Assembly (NCBI GenBank): GCA_032622095.1
Contig: CP136065.1
Span: 22,678,134 to 22,742,133 of the forward strand
Direction: 5' to 3'
Length of the DNA stretch: 64,000 nucleotides
DNA from: Siphonodentalium dalli
Lineage: Eukaryota > Mollusca > Scaphopoda > Gadilida > Siphonodentaliidae
Under the pieces are notes generated by a model. The model saw only the letters and a program-made list of their open reading frames with translations, had not been told where the DNA came from and searched no databases. Both the position numbers and the translations under genes were made by a program. Positions 22,506 through 35,924 of this stretch are shown here, piece after piece (position 1 is the stretch's first letter; every line of letters starts with the position of its first letter).

Positions 22506-23883
22506 TCAGAATCTCTGCCCACGTCCTCGACCCCGAGGTCGGCCCTTTGAATTGGAGTTAGACCAGCCGTTGTCTCGAGATCCGGAGTGGTAATATCGAG
22601 ATCCTTGACTTGAACTAGCTTTTGATGATCCCGCTGAGGCGCTCGAATCAAGCTTGGGAATCCGAAATTTGAACATCGCATCTCTGTTTGGAGTGAAACC
22701 ACTCGACGATTGAGAATGCGAACCGAAACTAGCGCTAGCCGCCATCTTGGATTTCTTTATTTCCGGTGGACCTGCGCTTGTTACCGTACTCGTCCTTTTA
22801 CGTTCCTTTTGACTTTCCGAATCAGGCAATAGTTCGAGCATTTCTTTGCGCCTTTCTCTGCGCGATTTAAGAAATGGCTCCAAACCATTCCCAAACACAA
22901 CATCCCCGGTCAGAGGGAGATTCGCTATAGAACTCGTGGGATCACTGGTGTAACAATGTACGGCGAATAATGTGATGAAACACTGCCGTGCATCTGATCT
23001 GATACAAACCCTTAAGGCCGCCGCACACGATGCAATATATATCGTAGGACAAATATCGGGCACCGGTTAGATGTAATTTCGAAAGAGTCTTTCAAAAGAG
23101 AAATTGCCTCAGTAATGTCACAGTTCTCTTTTTCCAGACAACTCAGCAGTTTCGCCAAATATTGCTGGGTGTAGAGCTGAGCTATAATAGCAACTCGACC
23201 TGCTTGTTGGCCCTTGTAAGCTATTTCTTCCAGCATTTTGCATGGCTGGGAATGAAGACTTGTCACTTTTTGCGTGAAGCGATTTTTGTGCAAGCCCTGA
23301 GTTCCATATTTCTTGGTTATTGCTTCTACCAATAATGGATCAAGTGACGGAACATTCAAAAACTCTGTAGTATCTTCGTCAATGGGTAACCGATCATAAG
23401 TGTCCTCGTTATACGAAGATAAATTTCGAGCATGGTCAGATCTGAGAGATTGCATTAACAGATATTTTTGTACTTGGTCAATGTGAAGCCCCATCTTTTC
23501 AACAGACACCGCTATTTGGAAACTGGTTTGCCCAAAAATCTCAGATAATGATTTTCGAACAGTGGATTTTGCGGTGTCAGCATCACTGCACATGTCCTCC
23601 GAATCATCCGATGATAAATTATTTGCATGTACACTAATATCGTCCCCTCTTTGTGAGGATACTGGAGAATCATCGGCTTTATGTTCAGATCGCGTTTGCT
23701 GTGCGTCTGACAATAAAGTGACCAGTTGATCTAATTGACCCTTCATTGTTGAGAATTTTGCGTCATATCCACCTGGATTTTGTCACACCGGTCCTCCACC
23801 AAATCCAAACGGGATTTCTTCTTCTTTCCTTTGCCCTTACCAGGGCTATTAGTCATAATACAGGAATTTTCTGTGTCCGACAT
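22506..23883 (-). pseudogene. DIRS Gag-like protein
   Basis: It opens with MSDTENSCIMTNSPGKGKGK and a lysine-rich stretch. A frameshift/stop near 23747 leads to a ~240-residue acidic then helical segment. A second shift near 23040 leads to a C-terminal part with a Ser-rich region and a basic GRPRGRGRGQRF tail, suited to nucleic-acid binding. Position and composition fit the first ORF of DIRS elements. Gag proteins of this group are poorly conserved, so the call rests mainly on context. Confidence 0.72.
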
Positions 23884-23908
23884 AATGTGGTAACAAGATT
23901 AAACACGT

Positions 23909-24085
23909 CTGTCGATGACCGCCAGAAATTGAAGTGAGGGGATTAGGGACGGACTCTATTCACTCAGCGTGACTTGGGTGAGGTTAAAATTGATTGGTTG
24001 GTCACGCTTCGCGTAACAAGGAGAGTCGATTAATAGCTAGAGGTGATAATCCTTTTGTCATAATGACTAGTGGAGGCCATGACGT
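23909..24085 (-). repeat. DIRS 5' inverted terminal repeat
   Basis: The reverse complement of this segment matches about 16060-16232 with few differences. Shared blocks include CTAGCTATTAATCGACTC and the neighbouring GTCACGCTGAGTGAATAG. The outermost 35 bases (ending CATGACGT) are matched instead in the internal complementary region. Confidence 0.85.
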
Positions 24086-24690
24086 AAAACTTGATTATTC
24101 AGGGCCTTACTGTACGTTACAGGAATAAACCACTTTATTATGCTTTTATAGACAAATAATATACCAAATCTTCAGTGCTTTATTCGCAGAAAAGGGTATT
24201 TTATCTCTTGAAATCGGGTTTTATAAAAATTAAGTTGCAATTGTGACCAGAAAGAGATACGCCATCTTTAATGTATGTAAATTAGCAAATATACAATAAA
24301 CAACACTGTTATTATAGGCATGGACAAATTCCCAACATCTTTTACATTTACGAACTGTGAGTGGTCGGAAAATAGAAATGTGCAACATTTTACAAATCTG
24401 TCTATAATTCCATGGTATGCCATGAGGATGAAGTTACACAACCCAGTAAACAAATATTTTAGGCTGGCAGGAATGTTATTTGTACGTTAAAAATTCTTAG
24501 AATTGAGATGGGACATGTATATAACAAGAAAGTGGTGTGTTGGTGCGGTATTTTATCGCGTTATCCATATTTACGGAATTCCCATGACAATCTGTGAGTT
24601 TCACAAACAATCCGAGAAACTTAACAGTTTTGTTACAGAAGGAGTCCAATTTATTGGAAGGAAATATTTAGACAATAAATTAAACTAGAG
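24086..24690. other. Duplication core, no gene; counterpart 49630-50140
   Basis: Collinear with copy B. Short ORFs at 24268-24688 are mirrored in copy B with indels and show no domain. Confidence 0.5.
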
Positions 24691-25305
24691 GTGTGACTGT
24701 CCCAATGGGACTAAGGATACCCCCTGTTATTTTAAAACACTAAGATGTTTCATGTCAGTAAACATTAAGTTAAAAATAATAAAATAACAGATTCCCATTG
24801 CAGGTGCACAACACCTAACACCTAACCCTAATATCCTAAAGCTATTGACCGAAAATGTAGGTATAATAGCTCGGACAAAATTATGCATGTTGCAAAATGT
24901 TCTAAGTTGAAAATGGGGAATAACTCTCCAAAAAAAGTCAGACATACCTCATAATTGCAGGTGCACACGTTTCCATGGTACTAAATATATGTGTCAAGTT
25001 TCAAAAACAATGACCTAAAATGTAGGAATAAAAGCTTGGACAAAATAATGCATCTTGCTAAACATTTTCTAAGTAAATAAAGGGGGATAACTCCACCAAA
25101 AAAAGTCCGACAGATGTCATAATCGCAGGTGCACAGGTTCCCATGGTGGTTGATGTCTACAACAAGTTTCATGGAAAATGATTTAAAAAATGACTGAGAA
25201 AAACTCCGGACAAGTTTGTGCCCACAGAGGGATGACGGATGGATGACGGATTGATAAGCTGATTCTAGTATACCACACCCCCACAACTTTGTTGCAGGGG
25301 GTATA
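24691..25305. mobile_element. Modular repeat element with terminal GTATACC/GGGGGTATA hairpin, copy A
   Basis: Diverged ~150-170-base modules each contain GGGGATAACTCCACC-like, AAAGTCCGACAGA-like and TCGCAGGTGCACAGGTTCCC-like blocks. They end in a GTATACCAC...GCAGGGGGTATA hairpin (about 25269-25305). The equivalent in copy B is about 50140-50888 with one more module. A shorter member lies at 55133-55395. Confidence 0.68.
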
Positions 25306-25619
25306 AAAAACACCTTATTGAACTTATTATCTGAATATTTCCTAAGGGAAAACAAGTTGTCAATGAGTATTTAGCATAAAAAGGGCTAAACAAGGTTTGT
25401 TCATCAAAGATGGCTTATTCGAGTTTTTTGCCCATAAACGTGCATCTGTCTGACCGAGACTCACTAAAAATAGACAAAACTATTAAAGAACAATAACTCA
25501 GAACTAAGAGCCATAAACTTAGGTAAAAATAAGACTGCTGACTGCTGCCATGTTTTTCATCGAAAAAATTTCAGATTCGATAGCTCGCATCTACAGGCGA
25601 TCCTAAAAGACCCTGTAAA

Positions 25620-26370
25620 GTTTTAAAAAAAATTCCAATAAATGTGGGTTGCAAGGTGTGTTGATGAATTCATATTTGTAATCCAAGATGGCTGCTGGTA
25701 GCCATATTTTTTTTAAACGATTTTAGGATAAAAAGGGAGGCTCCCATCTAGAGCTCGCCCCAAAGATCCATATGAAGTTTAGTGACGATTGGATGAGAAA
25801 TGTGACCTGTAAGGTGTGCTAAATGATTTAGTCATACAATTAGTAAAATCCAAGATAGCCTCTGGCAGCCATGTTTTTTAACAGAATTCGAAAAAAAAAT
25901 GGTAAGCACCCAACTAGAGGTCACCCCAAGAATCCACATGCAGTTTAGTGATGATCGGATGAGAGATATGCTCTGTATGGTGTGCTAAAGGATTTAGTAA
26001 TGCAAAGAGTAAAATACAATATGGCCACTGGTGGCCATGTTTTTCAATCGTTAAAATTTGACAGCTCTCCATCCAGAGGTGATCCTAGACTTATACACTG
26101 AATATCGTTGAAATCGGTCAAAGTTTGTATGAGTTAGCTAACGATCAAAATCTATAAAAATAGACAAAGTAAATCCCATAATTATAGTATAAAGATTGGA
26201 CAAACATGGTTTTCGAACTCAAGCTAGATATTGTTGCAAAAGACATATATACCAAATATCATTACATTGGTCAACGTTTGATGGAGTTATCATGGTCTCA
26301 CGCCCAGCCGTATGCCCAGTTGCTTGGTTGCCCGTCCGACTGCCCACCTACCGACCTTGCCAAGGCATAA
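25620..26370. repeat. ~165-base diverged tandem modules, copy A
   Basis: Units recur with AATCCAAGATGGCTGCTGG-type and GCCATATTTTTTTT-type blocks and a GAGTTAG/GAGTTAT block at the right. The counterpart is about 51230-51960. They are related to the more regular arrays at 42655-43590 and 54135-54917. The short ORFs are not conserved between units. Confidence 0.7.
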
Positions 26371-26564
26371 GTTGAGGTTTTTTTTAAACTTGACTTAAAA
26401 CTACTGGAGGTTCTCTCTTGATAAAGCCAGCTAAAGTAATGCTAATTAGTATGATTTAAACATATTTTATTATCCCTCAGTCAATAAACCAAATACAAAT
26501 AAAGATAATACAGTGGGTGACATGGATGAGAGGTGATAAAGGGATCGGAGCACAAGATAGGGGT

Positions 26565-26760
26565 CATCTCAAAACTACTATCGGGATCCCAATAAATATC
26601 CCGATAACTAAAAAACTATCTTCTAACATTCCCGATAGATCCAGATAGAGCGGTCCCGATTTTCCGAAAATATTCCGATACCACATCTAAATATTCCGAT
26701 AACACGCCGAGTTCCCGAAAATTTCCCGATAAAAGTCCGAAAGTAATGTAGCGTATTGCC
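26565..26760. repeat. Cluster of TTCCCGATA-type motifs, copy A
   Basis: About a dozen CCCGATA, CCGATAAC and TTCCGATA motifs occur in 200 bases, starting TCATCTCAAAACTACTATCG. The copy B equivalent is 52150-52340. An inverted relative lies at 55690-55955 and ends CGATAGAAGTTTTGAGATGA, the mirror of the starting sequence here. Confidence 0.7.
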
Positions 26761-28340
26761 AATAACTTTCTGATAATTTACCCATTTATTTCACGAATAA
26801 TTTTGTCTGTTTTGGTAATCGATGAATCGAGCATGTTGTTTTGTTTACGGTTCAATGAGTTGTCATTACTTTTAGAATCGTCCACGGCTTCTTTCGTAAG
26901 CACATTTTTATTGGGATGGAAGCTTGTTTAAAAGCATTAAAACTCTACACGTTTCAAGTTTTGATTCAAAGTTATTAAATTGTCCATTGACGTTGGATTC
27001 AAATAGTTGATTTTCAATCGCAGGTAGCTTTCTTTAAACAATATTTGAGAACTATATTGTTCTGCTGATTTACCCCCCACCTGATTTGCTCTTATTTTTC
27101 TGCGCCATCAGTGTCCAGTAAACAAATCGTGCTTCCAGGATTTCAATTCATCATTCAAGAATAAATTTGTTCTCAAAACTACAGACAATAGATATAATTT
27201 CTCCCAGAGTATTTTTTCTCAATCATACTCAATGTAAAGCGACACCAATTTTTAAGTCTGGTTTACGAACACCTCCCTACAACTTTTTTTCCATTTCATG
27301 AAAAAAAATAGAACTTTTTTCTCCCAAAAATGTTTACACGCATACTGATTTTCATGTGCTGTCGCATACGGTTCTGCTTATGATCATTTGTAAATACATA
27401 TTTTCATGTATTTCATGACAAGAAATGTCTAGTTTGGTTCAGAATTTCATTCAAAAACATTTTTTCACAATTTTTGTAAAATTTATGAAAAATTCCACAA
27501 TTTATTAAAATGCTGATAACGAAATGCGTTGAATCATTATTTTTGAAAAAGGCGCGTCTTGCACGTGTTTCGCCTCGCCGCCTACTGACATAAGCAATTC
27601 AAATAAAACATAACACAAGTTTTACACTGTCAATTCTTTATTTTTCACGTCACAATTTGGCGAATTTGCTGGAGGCTATCTAAGTGATAATGCGCAGTGA
27701 ACTTTACTGATCACACAAGAACAAAATAATCAGCGCTATGAATTGGATGGCACCACATGGGATGTTTCTTCCAAAACCAAGGGGGGAGGTACACGTTTGA
27801 GCAATATAGAACTCTAACTAGGTGAGTTATTTTCACGTAACTAATCATAACAGATTCATTAAGAGTCTACATTTATGGGCAATCTGTTTTAGAAGAGTAC
27901 ATTCCTCTATAAATTTGGCTATTAACTTTATTGCTCGTGCCTCCTCCTCGGCTTGCATTCTAATCCATATAGTTCAGTGTGAAAGGCTTCCTGTAGCGGA
28001 CAAATATTATTTTTTAAAGTATAATACATTTTTCCTTAAAGAAAGCCTGAACACTGAACTATCATATATAGGTCCCTCCCATGGCGGTGCCATTCCCAAC
28101 CCCGCAACTCGTCAATCTCCTGATAGAGTCGGAAATAAAACTGAAGAATTCAATCGTGTACAGCGGGTTATATTGGGACGGCTCGTGCGTGACTAATCCG
28201 GACAAGCCAATGAGAGTGCGGGTATAATTTAGCACAGAACCACTCAGATAACACATGTGTACCTCAACAAAAACAATGTTTATTTGACCGGATAAGAAGT
28301 TGACAATACAATGTCTTGGATCTCCCTCTTTCAAATGACA

Positions 28341-28992
28341 TCTATTATATATTTTTGAGACTTCGTATATATGTCCGCTATAGACTTGAGAACTGCTGGG
28401 CCGATTGAACCCAAACTTGCTGTGTAAGGATAAAAGGCCACAGACAGTGGACTCGGATCATTCGCGAGCCCGTGCAACCACTCCTTCACCCTTCAACTGC
28501 CACCACAATGGGGATTGATGGGTTAATCGCGTGATAATTAATGCGTGTTTGTATATGAGGCATTGCTATTAAAGAGCGTTTATCGACTTGAGTGAAAATA
28601 CAACATTTGACCATCTTGGAAACTGGGGATATCGAGACGGAATTTCATACTTAGGGGTTCCAAGGGACGGGGGAGATTTTCGTCGAGTCAGTTTGTCCGC
28701 CCGAGGTGACCCTGACCTTGAAACAGGTACCCACAAATAACCTTGGGCGATATGTCGGGTTATTTTATCCACCCAACTTGACCTTGAAGCGGGTACCCGC
28801 AAATTACCTTGGACAATATTTCGGGCATCAGCGGTGGCAGCGACATGAAATTTGTTATGTGTGGTCAACTCGGGACAGGGAATATTTTCGTCGGGTCAGT
28901 TTGTCCACCCTTGAAAAACATTGAAAAACAAAAATTAATGGATCGACCAAAGCAATGGGACCAATCCCGCCATTGGCTGGCATATCAGCTAG
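28341..28992 (+). mobile_element. Helitron-like non-autonomous element (652 bases)
   Basis: 5' TCTATTATATATTTTTGAGA is preceded by A. The 3' end has a hairpin (CCAAT...ATTGG, about 28962-28978), then CAGCTAG followed by T. This fits insertion between A and T with no target duplication. It ends about 100 bases from the MAM exon at 29090-29180. No ORF of note. Confidence 0.7.
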
Positions 28993-29089
28993 TATAATAT
29001 AAAATATGTTGTATTGAATGTGATATGGGGATTCAAACATTAAGTGGACGTAGCTCTCAGGATCATCCAAATGATATCCATTCACTCAC

Positions 29090-29180
29090 TCGCTTGGGTG
29101 CATGATCCATCAACAATCTTGACATCATCCAGTGCTATGTCTCCTCTATAGCCTCGTCCTCGTACAGATTCAAATGCAAT
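29090..29180 (-). CDS. Exon: C-terminal end of the MAM domain
   Basis: This 91-base exon starts after a CATAG acceptor in phase 0, exactly as required by the phase-0 donor at 41019. It ends in phase 1 before GTGAGT. It encodes IAFESVRGRGYRGDIALDDV followed by KIVDGSC. That is the strongly conserved closing segment of MAM domains (F-E-x-V-R-G-x-G-Y-x-G-D-I-A-L-D-D ... C). The adjacent Helitron-like element ends about 100 bases downstream of its donor. Phase 1 at the end matches the acceptor of the SRCR exon at 2928, so the MAM domain is followed directly by an SRCR domain. Confidence 0.88.
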
Positions 29181-30833
29181 CTATGAAGAAAAAAAAAAAA
29201 ATAAGTTTGCACCTGCTCAATTCAATGGAATCAACAGCACATATATCTGACTTCCAACATGATTATGTTCATGTATTCCCTTAGTACAGTGTTCCGCACA
29301 TTAACATGTATATGTAAATATTTTAGTCCGTCGTTAATCCCAAAATTAATCACTGATTAATGAACGGAATCATTTCACCAACAAGAGTTACAGGTAGAGT
29401 AACATCGGAAAGCTCTCCTGAGAGAGTTTTCCGATGAATGGCAACAAGCCATATTTCCGACTAAATCCTGAAAAGTTACCCATAATTCTGCTGTGTCTTA
29501 AAGAAGTCGATTACTTATGGCATTACTGTACTACATATAACTTAGGCCATTAAAAATAAATACCTGTGTTCTCAGGCCATTTACATATGGGAATTTGGAT
29601 GAGGGAGGAAGGCTTTTTATTTTAATTAAGAAATTAATAGTCCAGGTGTCAGCTGAGGCAAGGTGTCACCCGGAGAGGGAATTTATGGCACTTTTTATGA
29701 TTTTCAGAAAAAACATTTACCTCGATTTTTTGTCATTTTTCGAAAATGACCAATTTTAACTTTTCGTTATTAATCACCAGAAAGAGAAATGATCCACGAG
29801 TTTTTTTGTCGCACGATAGTTTAGACTTGAGTGCTGCATAAAATGAAATGAAAAACAACGCCAAGTTTTACGTATGCGTGACGTCATCATCATCGTCGTC
29901 ATGCTCGTTTGAATTTCATTTCGCGCATTTGTTTTCTTGACGATTCAGGCAAACGACCACATTTCAATCATTGTAGAATTCGCATTTGATGAAACGTTGA
30001 ATTAATTTGCATATCATGTGAAAGTACATTCAATTTGCGTCACGAAAGCCAAACATTGGTGTCTGTGGTATGAACTGGGGCGGGAAAAAATTAAAAACCT
30101 TACCCTTCCCCCAAACGAGAACATTTGCTCGTATGACTCAGATTTAGCTCAGACTCGTTTTAAACTAATCGGGCATGATACCTGAACCTATTATACCATT
30201 TGGACACATTGAACTCTTGTTATATAGTATACGTTGCGATAATTAGCATACTTATCAATTGACTCGGTAGTCATATACATGCAAATGTATGAATATGCAT
30301 ATATACATTTATCATATGATTCAATCATTATTTATGTTGGAAACTATGTCATAAATCAATTTCATATCAATTACTAATTCATATCACCTTCTGATAATTT
30401 GATTGGTTTGTTGACAAAATGTGTGTTCTGATTGGCTGAATGGCAGCCGGGGGCCGAGCCGCATCTCTGACTAAATGCAGGTCAAATTCGTGCACGTCAA
30501 ATACACGAATCAACGCGATGCCGAAATTCTCGCAATTATAATCTTGAAATATATAGTTTTGGACATTGTTATACGATAAATAGAATATGTAATTCATATT
30601 TATCTAATAAACATACGATATAATGTCACAAACTGAGAACAGAATAGCGCACTATATCTTCGCGTGCATATTATTTCTGGTAGTTCACCAGGTGTAATTG
30701 GGCTTCCGGTGCAATGAAGTGATATCACATTAACCTGTTGCTGCCGATGTCATACAGCTATTTAGTGATTTGTGTGCGTTTTGGACATCATAATCAATTT
30801 ATAGGTGTCATATGATAAATAGAATATGTAATT

Positions 30834-30955
30834 CGTGTTTCTCTCATATGATATTTATGAAACTCATCACGAATTTTCAGTTTTCTCTCGCCGGAGGCTC
30901 GAGAAAACTGAAAATTCTTAAGACTCGTTTCATAAATATCATATGAGAGAAACAC
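30834..30955. mobile_element. Small palindromic MITE within the left foldback arm
   Basis: Arms beginning GTGTTTCTCTCATATGATAT fold back around a CTCGCCGGAGGCTCGAG centre. It lies in the part of the left arm that has no counterpart on the right, so it arrived with or after that extra segment. Confidence 0.72.
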
Positions 30956-31744
30956 TCATTTCATATCCTCTATGTATGCGTATAACCATGTCATATAATA
31001 CATATATAGTCCGGGAGCTAATAGGGGTACCCTAACACCCACAGCACTTAACTTCACCCCACTCATTTTGTTCCTTTTTGTGTACTTCAAGTTTTAAGCA
31101 ATGTTAACAAGAACAAAAAGGGGCCGTTTAGACTCCAGACAAGATGGCGTCCATCATGGCCGCCGTTTTTCAGACAAGACCCTATGTCAGTGTTATGCAA
31201 ATTATAGTGGGAAAATCTAGTAAAATGTATACAAATGTATATATTTGCGTAAAACTAAGACATAATGACACATTTTTAGGGCAAAATTGAAACTCACCAT
31301 CCAATATGGCCACCAAAATGGCTGCCGGAAGTAGAAAATATGACGTTTTTTACAAATATCTTCTAGATCAGATAATATGACTTTATTTTGTGTTTTGTAT
31401 ATTAACTGATGATTGGAGCAATTAAAGATGCAATTATTAGGGTCATAGCCCCTTCCAATACATCAAAAAATTCATTATACAGAACGTGGTATAAAATTTC
31501 ACAAAAAAAAACATAACTGGGATTCTACTTCTAGTCATATTTCAATAAGAAATGAACAGAACCTTGTAATATAAGTGAGGCATATCATTACCTATAAATA
31601 TTCCAACTCCCTGTCTGGAGCCAAAATTCTTACTTTGGCTCAAAATGGCTGCCAACATGGCCGCCAAAATATGGAAAATGGTAAATATTGCTCCAGCATG
31701 TCCTGCAATCGCTTTAAAAGTTGTGGTTCATATATACAAATAAA

Positions 31745-33119
31745 AGAGTGGATCAATGGTCATGTGTGAGGTGAATCAGTATACAGTGACTGCACGATGT
31801 ATGGTTGTGGCCGATGTGACCATATGGGGATTAATGTGGTGTATGGATATAACGAGAGTATCTACATGGTTACCCGTGTGTTGTTTATGTATATATGGAG
31901 TGACTGTATAATGTCGTGGTGTCCTTGTGGTAACGGGTGGGATATATATTTATATATCTTGTGGATGTATTATCATTGGTGGATGTGTAGGGATTAGCTG
32001 TATGATAATGGATGGCGTGTATGATTATACAGTGAGTTGCTGAATTGTGAGGTGTATATGCAAGCATGGAGGGTATGAGTGGTCGTGTTTTTGTATATCT
32101 GGAAGGGCTGAATGGCCATTGGTTAGGTGTACATATGTATACCTGGAGTGACTCTGTGGTCTAGGGCGGGCTGCATGGCCTGCATATGTATATATCAAGT
32201 GATTATATGACTATGTGTGTCGAATATGTATACATGTAGTGACTGCATGGTCAATGGTGAGATGAGTAGGTAGACAAGGAGTGGGTGTATGGTCATAAAC
32301 GTAATGGATATGTATACATGGAATGGGAGTGATTAAACGGCCATGTGCCAGGTGTATGAGTATACCTTGTGTTCCTGCTTGGTGACTCGTGGCGGCATGT
32401 GTGGGTCATACGGGTATACACACGTGTGGCTGTATGGTCATGGGCGAGGGGTATGTGTATATAGCGAGTGGCAATATGGCCATGGATGATGTGCATATGC
32501 ATACATGGAGTGACAATACTGACATGGTTGGGGTGTATTAGTATATCTTGAGTGGCTATTCGGCTATGGTGTGACCAATAGGGATACGGGAGTGACATGG
32601 CCAATGATGAAGTGGATATGTATACAATGATTGACCATGTATCATGTACAAATGTTTTGGATAGGTACACACAAGGTGACTATATGACTATATGTCAGAT
32701 GAGTGAGTATACCAGGTGCCATTGGTGATGGGCTGAGGGCATGTGTATGAAGTCAGTGGCTATAGGGCGATTTTTGAGGTGCATATGTATCCTGGAGTGT
32801 TGTGGTGTAACTAGTGTTGATGTATATATTGAATGTATTTGCCCATGTGTGTGGCAAATTATGTATACATGGAATGATAGTTTGACCAATGATGAGGTGA
32901 ATGGGTATACAGGGAGTGACTATATGGTTATGGGTCATGTTTATGAGTATACCCGATGTGCCTACATTGTGACTCATGGCTGTATGGTCATCCGTGGCAT
33001 GTACGGGTATAACCGAGTATGGCTGTATGGTCATGGGCCAGGTGTGCGTGCATATAGTGGATGACTATAGTGTTATGTATGTGGTGTTTATGTATATATG
33101 GAATGACTATGTGATAATG
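31745..33119 (+). repeat. Degenerate ~43-base minisatellite, left foldback arm
   Basis: Roughly thirty units with a consensus like GTATACATGGAGTGACTRTA followed by TGGTCATGGGTGAGGTGTAT. Units vary in length (about 40-48 bases). The many short ORFs here are repeat by-products. Confidence 0.82.
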
Positions 33120-33228
33120 CGTCACGGGCTATCGCTTTCCATGTTTAACGTTCCCACGTTGTACATAAACACCATCAAGATGGAGAACTCTCTGACATGA
33201 CCTCTCTATTGATTAACATATTTTTAGT

Positions 33229-34370
33229 TATTGTGGATATCCACACAAGGTACACACATACAACCAAGCCATGACTTCAGCCACTCCATATCTGCTTAAA
33301 CACGACACAAATGACAATTTAGTCACCCACTTTATACACGTACGACTGACCATGCAGCCATACGTGGTTATACCCGCCGTACATACCACAAATGAGGATA
33401 CAGACATGAATCACCATACATGAACACCAGGTATACTCCTACACCCGACACATGCTCATATAGTCACTCTATGTATACCACATTCACGACCGTGCAGTTA
33501 CTCATTGTATACATATTCATATCACCATGGATCATACAGTCACTACATGTATACCCATTCGCCATACCCATGACCATAGAGTCAATCCAGGTATACATAT
33601 ACACATGGTGAGCCCTTCCAGATATACCAATACCCGCACACACGACCACTCATAAGTTCCATACTTGCATATACATCTCACACATGCCAATTCAGCAACT
33701 CACTATATACTCATACACGCCATCCATGACCATACAGCTACTCCATATACACCACCAATGAAACATCCACAGCATATATAAATATATGTCCCACCCGTTT
33801 CCAAAAGGGCACTCCCTATAAACCCACACGCTCGTCAATGGCCATCCATCTTACTCCAGGCATGTATATATACACTTCAACCATGACCTTACAGTCATCC
33901 CATGTACACCTATACACATTAACATAACTATAACATCACACTCCCTATTTCTATACGCACTCCACCCATTATCGTACAGACAGTACATACAAACATATAC
34001 ACCCACCTGTCACAATACAGCCACACACGGTACATATATACATCCCACCCACGACCGCATACAGTCAATCCATATATACATAAACAACACACGGGTGACC
34101 ATGTAGATACTCTCGTTATAGCCATACACCACATCAATGCTCATACGGTCACATCAGCCACAACCATATATCGTACAGTCACTGTATACTGATTCACCTC
34201 ACACATGACTATAGAGCCACTCTTTATATTACTATACATCTCACCATGGACAATGCACTCATAACCATATAGACACTCCTTGTATACATATTCACATAAT
34301 CCATGACCATACAATAACTCCCTATCTACATATTCACCCCACCTATGACCATAGAGTAACCCCTGGCTGC
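33229..34370 (-). repeat. Degenerate ~43-base minisatellite, right foldback arm
   Basis: Same family as 31745-33119 but inverted. Unit-by-unit variants correspond: for example the block with CCACGTATGGCTG (reverse strand near 33360) matches the block near 33010 of the left arm. The inversion therefore post-dates divergence of the units. Confidence 0.82.
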
Positions 34371-35924
34371 CATTCAGTTGATCAATTTTTTATATCATTA
34401 TGGGCCAGAATAGCCACATATACTGGTTCATCTCCGTTCCGTCTCAAAGTTCTGCCCATTTCCTTTCAATATGGTCAGAATCATAAAAGAGGTTCTCCGC
34501 AAAAATTAATTAGTGCAACTTTAAAATGAATTTGTCATGACTCATGTCACATACGGAACTGGGACAAACAGAATTAAACGTAGTTGTCAGTTAATTGACA
34601 AACACGTATAATAACCAAGTGAGTCACAATTTACTACCTTTTCGTATAACTCAGAGAATAATGTTCGGGATATATGTAAAAAATTAACTTTTTACAAATT
34701 TGGTTGCCATTTTGGAAGCCATCTTGAGCAATTTGATCCAAAAACATTTAATATAGACAAAAACAATAAACACCTTTGATACCAAAGCTAGTTCCATTTT
34801 ACTTGAAAAAATGGTTCAAACCTGAAAAGTGAACTTTTGCTGATATTTATATCAAGTTTGTGAGAGAAGAAAATCCAATATTTCTGTTGATGTCAGTGGT
34901 GACAATAGTAACAATGATTCATGGTGCACCATTTTGGCAGCCATTTTGAGCCAAAGTAAGAATTTCGGTTCCAGTGAGTTGTAATATTCATAGGTGATGA
35001 TATGCCTCACTTATAATGCAAAGTTCTGTTCATTTCTTATTGAAATATGACTAGAATCCCAGTTATGTTTTTTATAAAATTTTATACCACGTTCTGTAAA
35101 AATAGAATTTTTTGATGGATCAGAAAGGGCTAGGACCCCAATAATTGCATCTTTAATTGCTACAATGATCATTTAATATACAAAATACAAAATAAAGTGA
35201 TATTACTCAACCAGTTCCAAACAGCATGAACTAATATAGAAGATATTTGTGAAAAAAATGTCATATTTTCTACTTCCGGCAGCCATTTTGGCGGCCATCT
35301 TAGATGGTGAATTTCAATTTTGCCTCAAAATGTGTCATTATGTCTTAGTTTTACGAAAAATATATACATTTTACTAGATTTTTCCACTATAATTTTCCCA
35401 CCCTAGTTCGCACCAGACACCAATGTTCGGCTTTTATGGCACAAATTGAATGTCCTTTCACATGATATACAAATTAAGTGCCATAAATTCCCTCTCCAGG
35501 TGACACCTTGCCTCAGCTGAAACCTAGACTATAATGGATGTATAGGAAATTTTACAATTAAAAAAAAACTTACAACTTTCCAAACATTGTATAGAATCTA
35601 TCCTCCATTTAGACATTTACTTCTTTAAACTATTAAATTTCTAATTAATAAATTGAAAAATGAGTTTTTAATTTTTTTGAATTTTGGATAAATTGCAAAT
35701 AACAGTTGTTGATGCCAGAGGCCTTCCAGATATTTGGTGCCTGAGAACAAAGTAATTTAATTTATTTGAATTTCTATTAAAGACTGGCATTATACGCACC
35801 AATTTTGATGCAAAATTTATGAAAATAACCTGCATTAGTATTACAGAAAACTTATTTGCTATGGGGGTTTAAACAAGCCAGCAGAACGTTTCTTTTCACT
35901 GTTATCCTTTGGCGGGTGAGTAGA

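Larger units (their letters stand above)
16014..24085 (-). mobile_element. DIRS1-like tyrosine-recombinase retrotransposon, degenerate
   Basis: An 8.07-kb insertion is absent from copy B. Coding order on the minus strand is Gag-like (23883-22506), reverse transcriptase (22505-20060, interrupted), RNase H (about 19900-19500), then tyrosine recombinase (about 18990-16722, interrupted). Inverted terminal repeats lie at both ends. An internal complementary region next to the downstream repeat joins copies of the two termini, which is diagnostic of the DIRS1 group. There is no integrase or protease and no obvious target duplication, consistent with recombinase-mediated integration from a circle. 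Frameshifts and two nested DNA elements show it is dead. Confidence 0.9.
6605..28204 (+). repeat. Large direct duplication, copy A
   Basis: From about 6605 (...TTTGGTTAAAA) to 28204 (...GACAAGCCAATGA) the sequence is collinear with 43597-54072 in the same orientation. By eye, similarity outside insertions is high (short stretches show roughly one difference per 20-50 bases). Copy A is longer because it contains a second Helitron (8266-9048), a LINE (10035-12992), a modular repeat (~14093-15143) and a DIRS element (16014-24085). It lacks the region around the micro-exon of copy B and the hAT-like element. The ancestral core shows no gene. Confidence 0.9.

Noticed and set aside
31797-34137. Many short Tyr/His/Met-rich ORFs on both strands
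   Set aside because: By-products of the inverted 43-base minisatellite; not conserved between units or arms.
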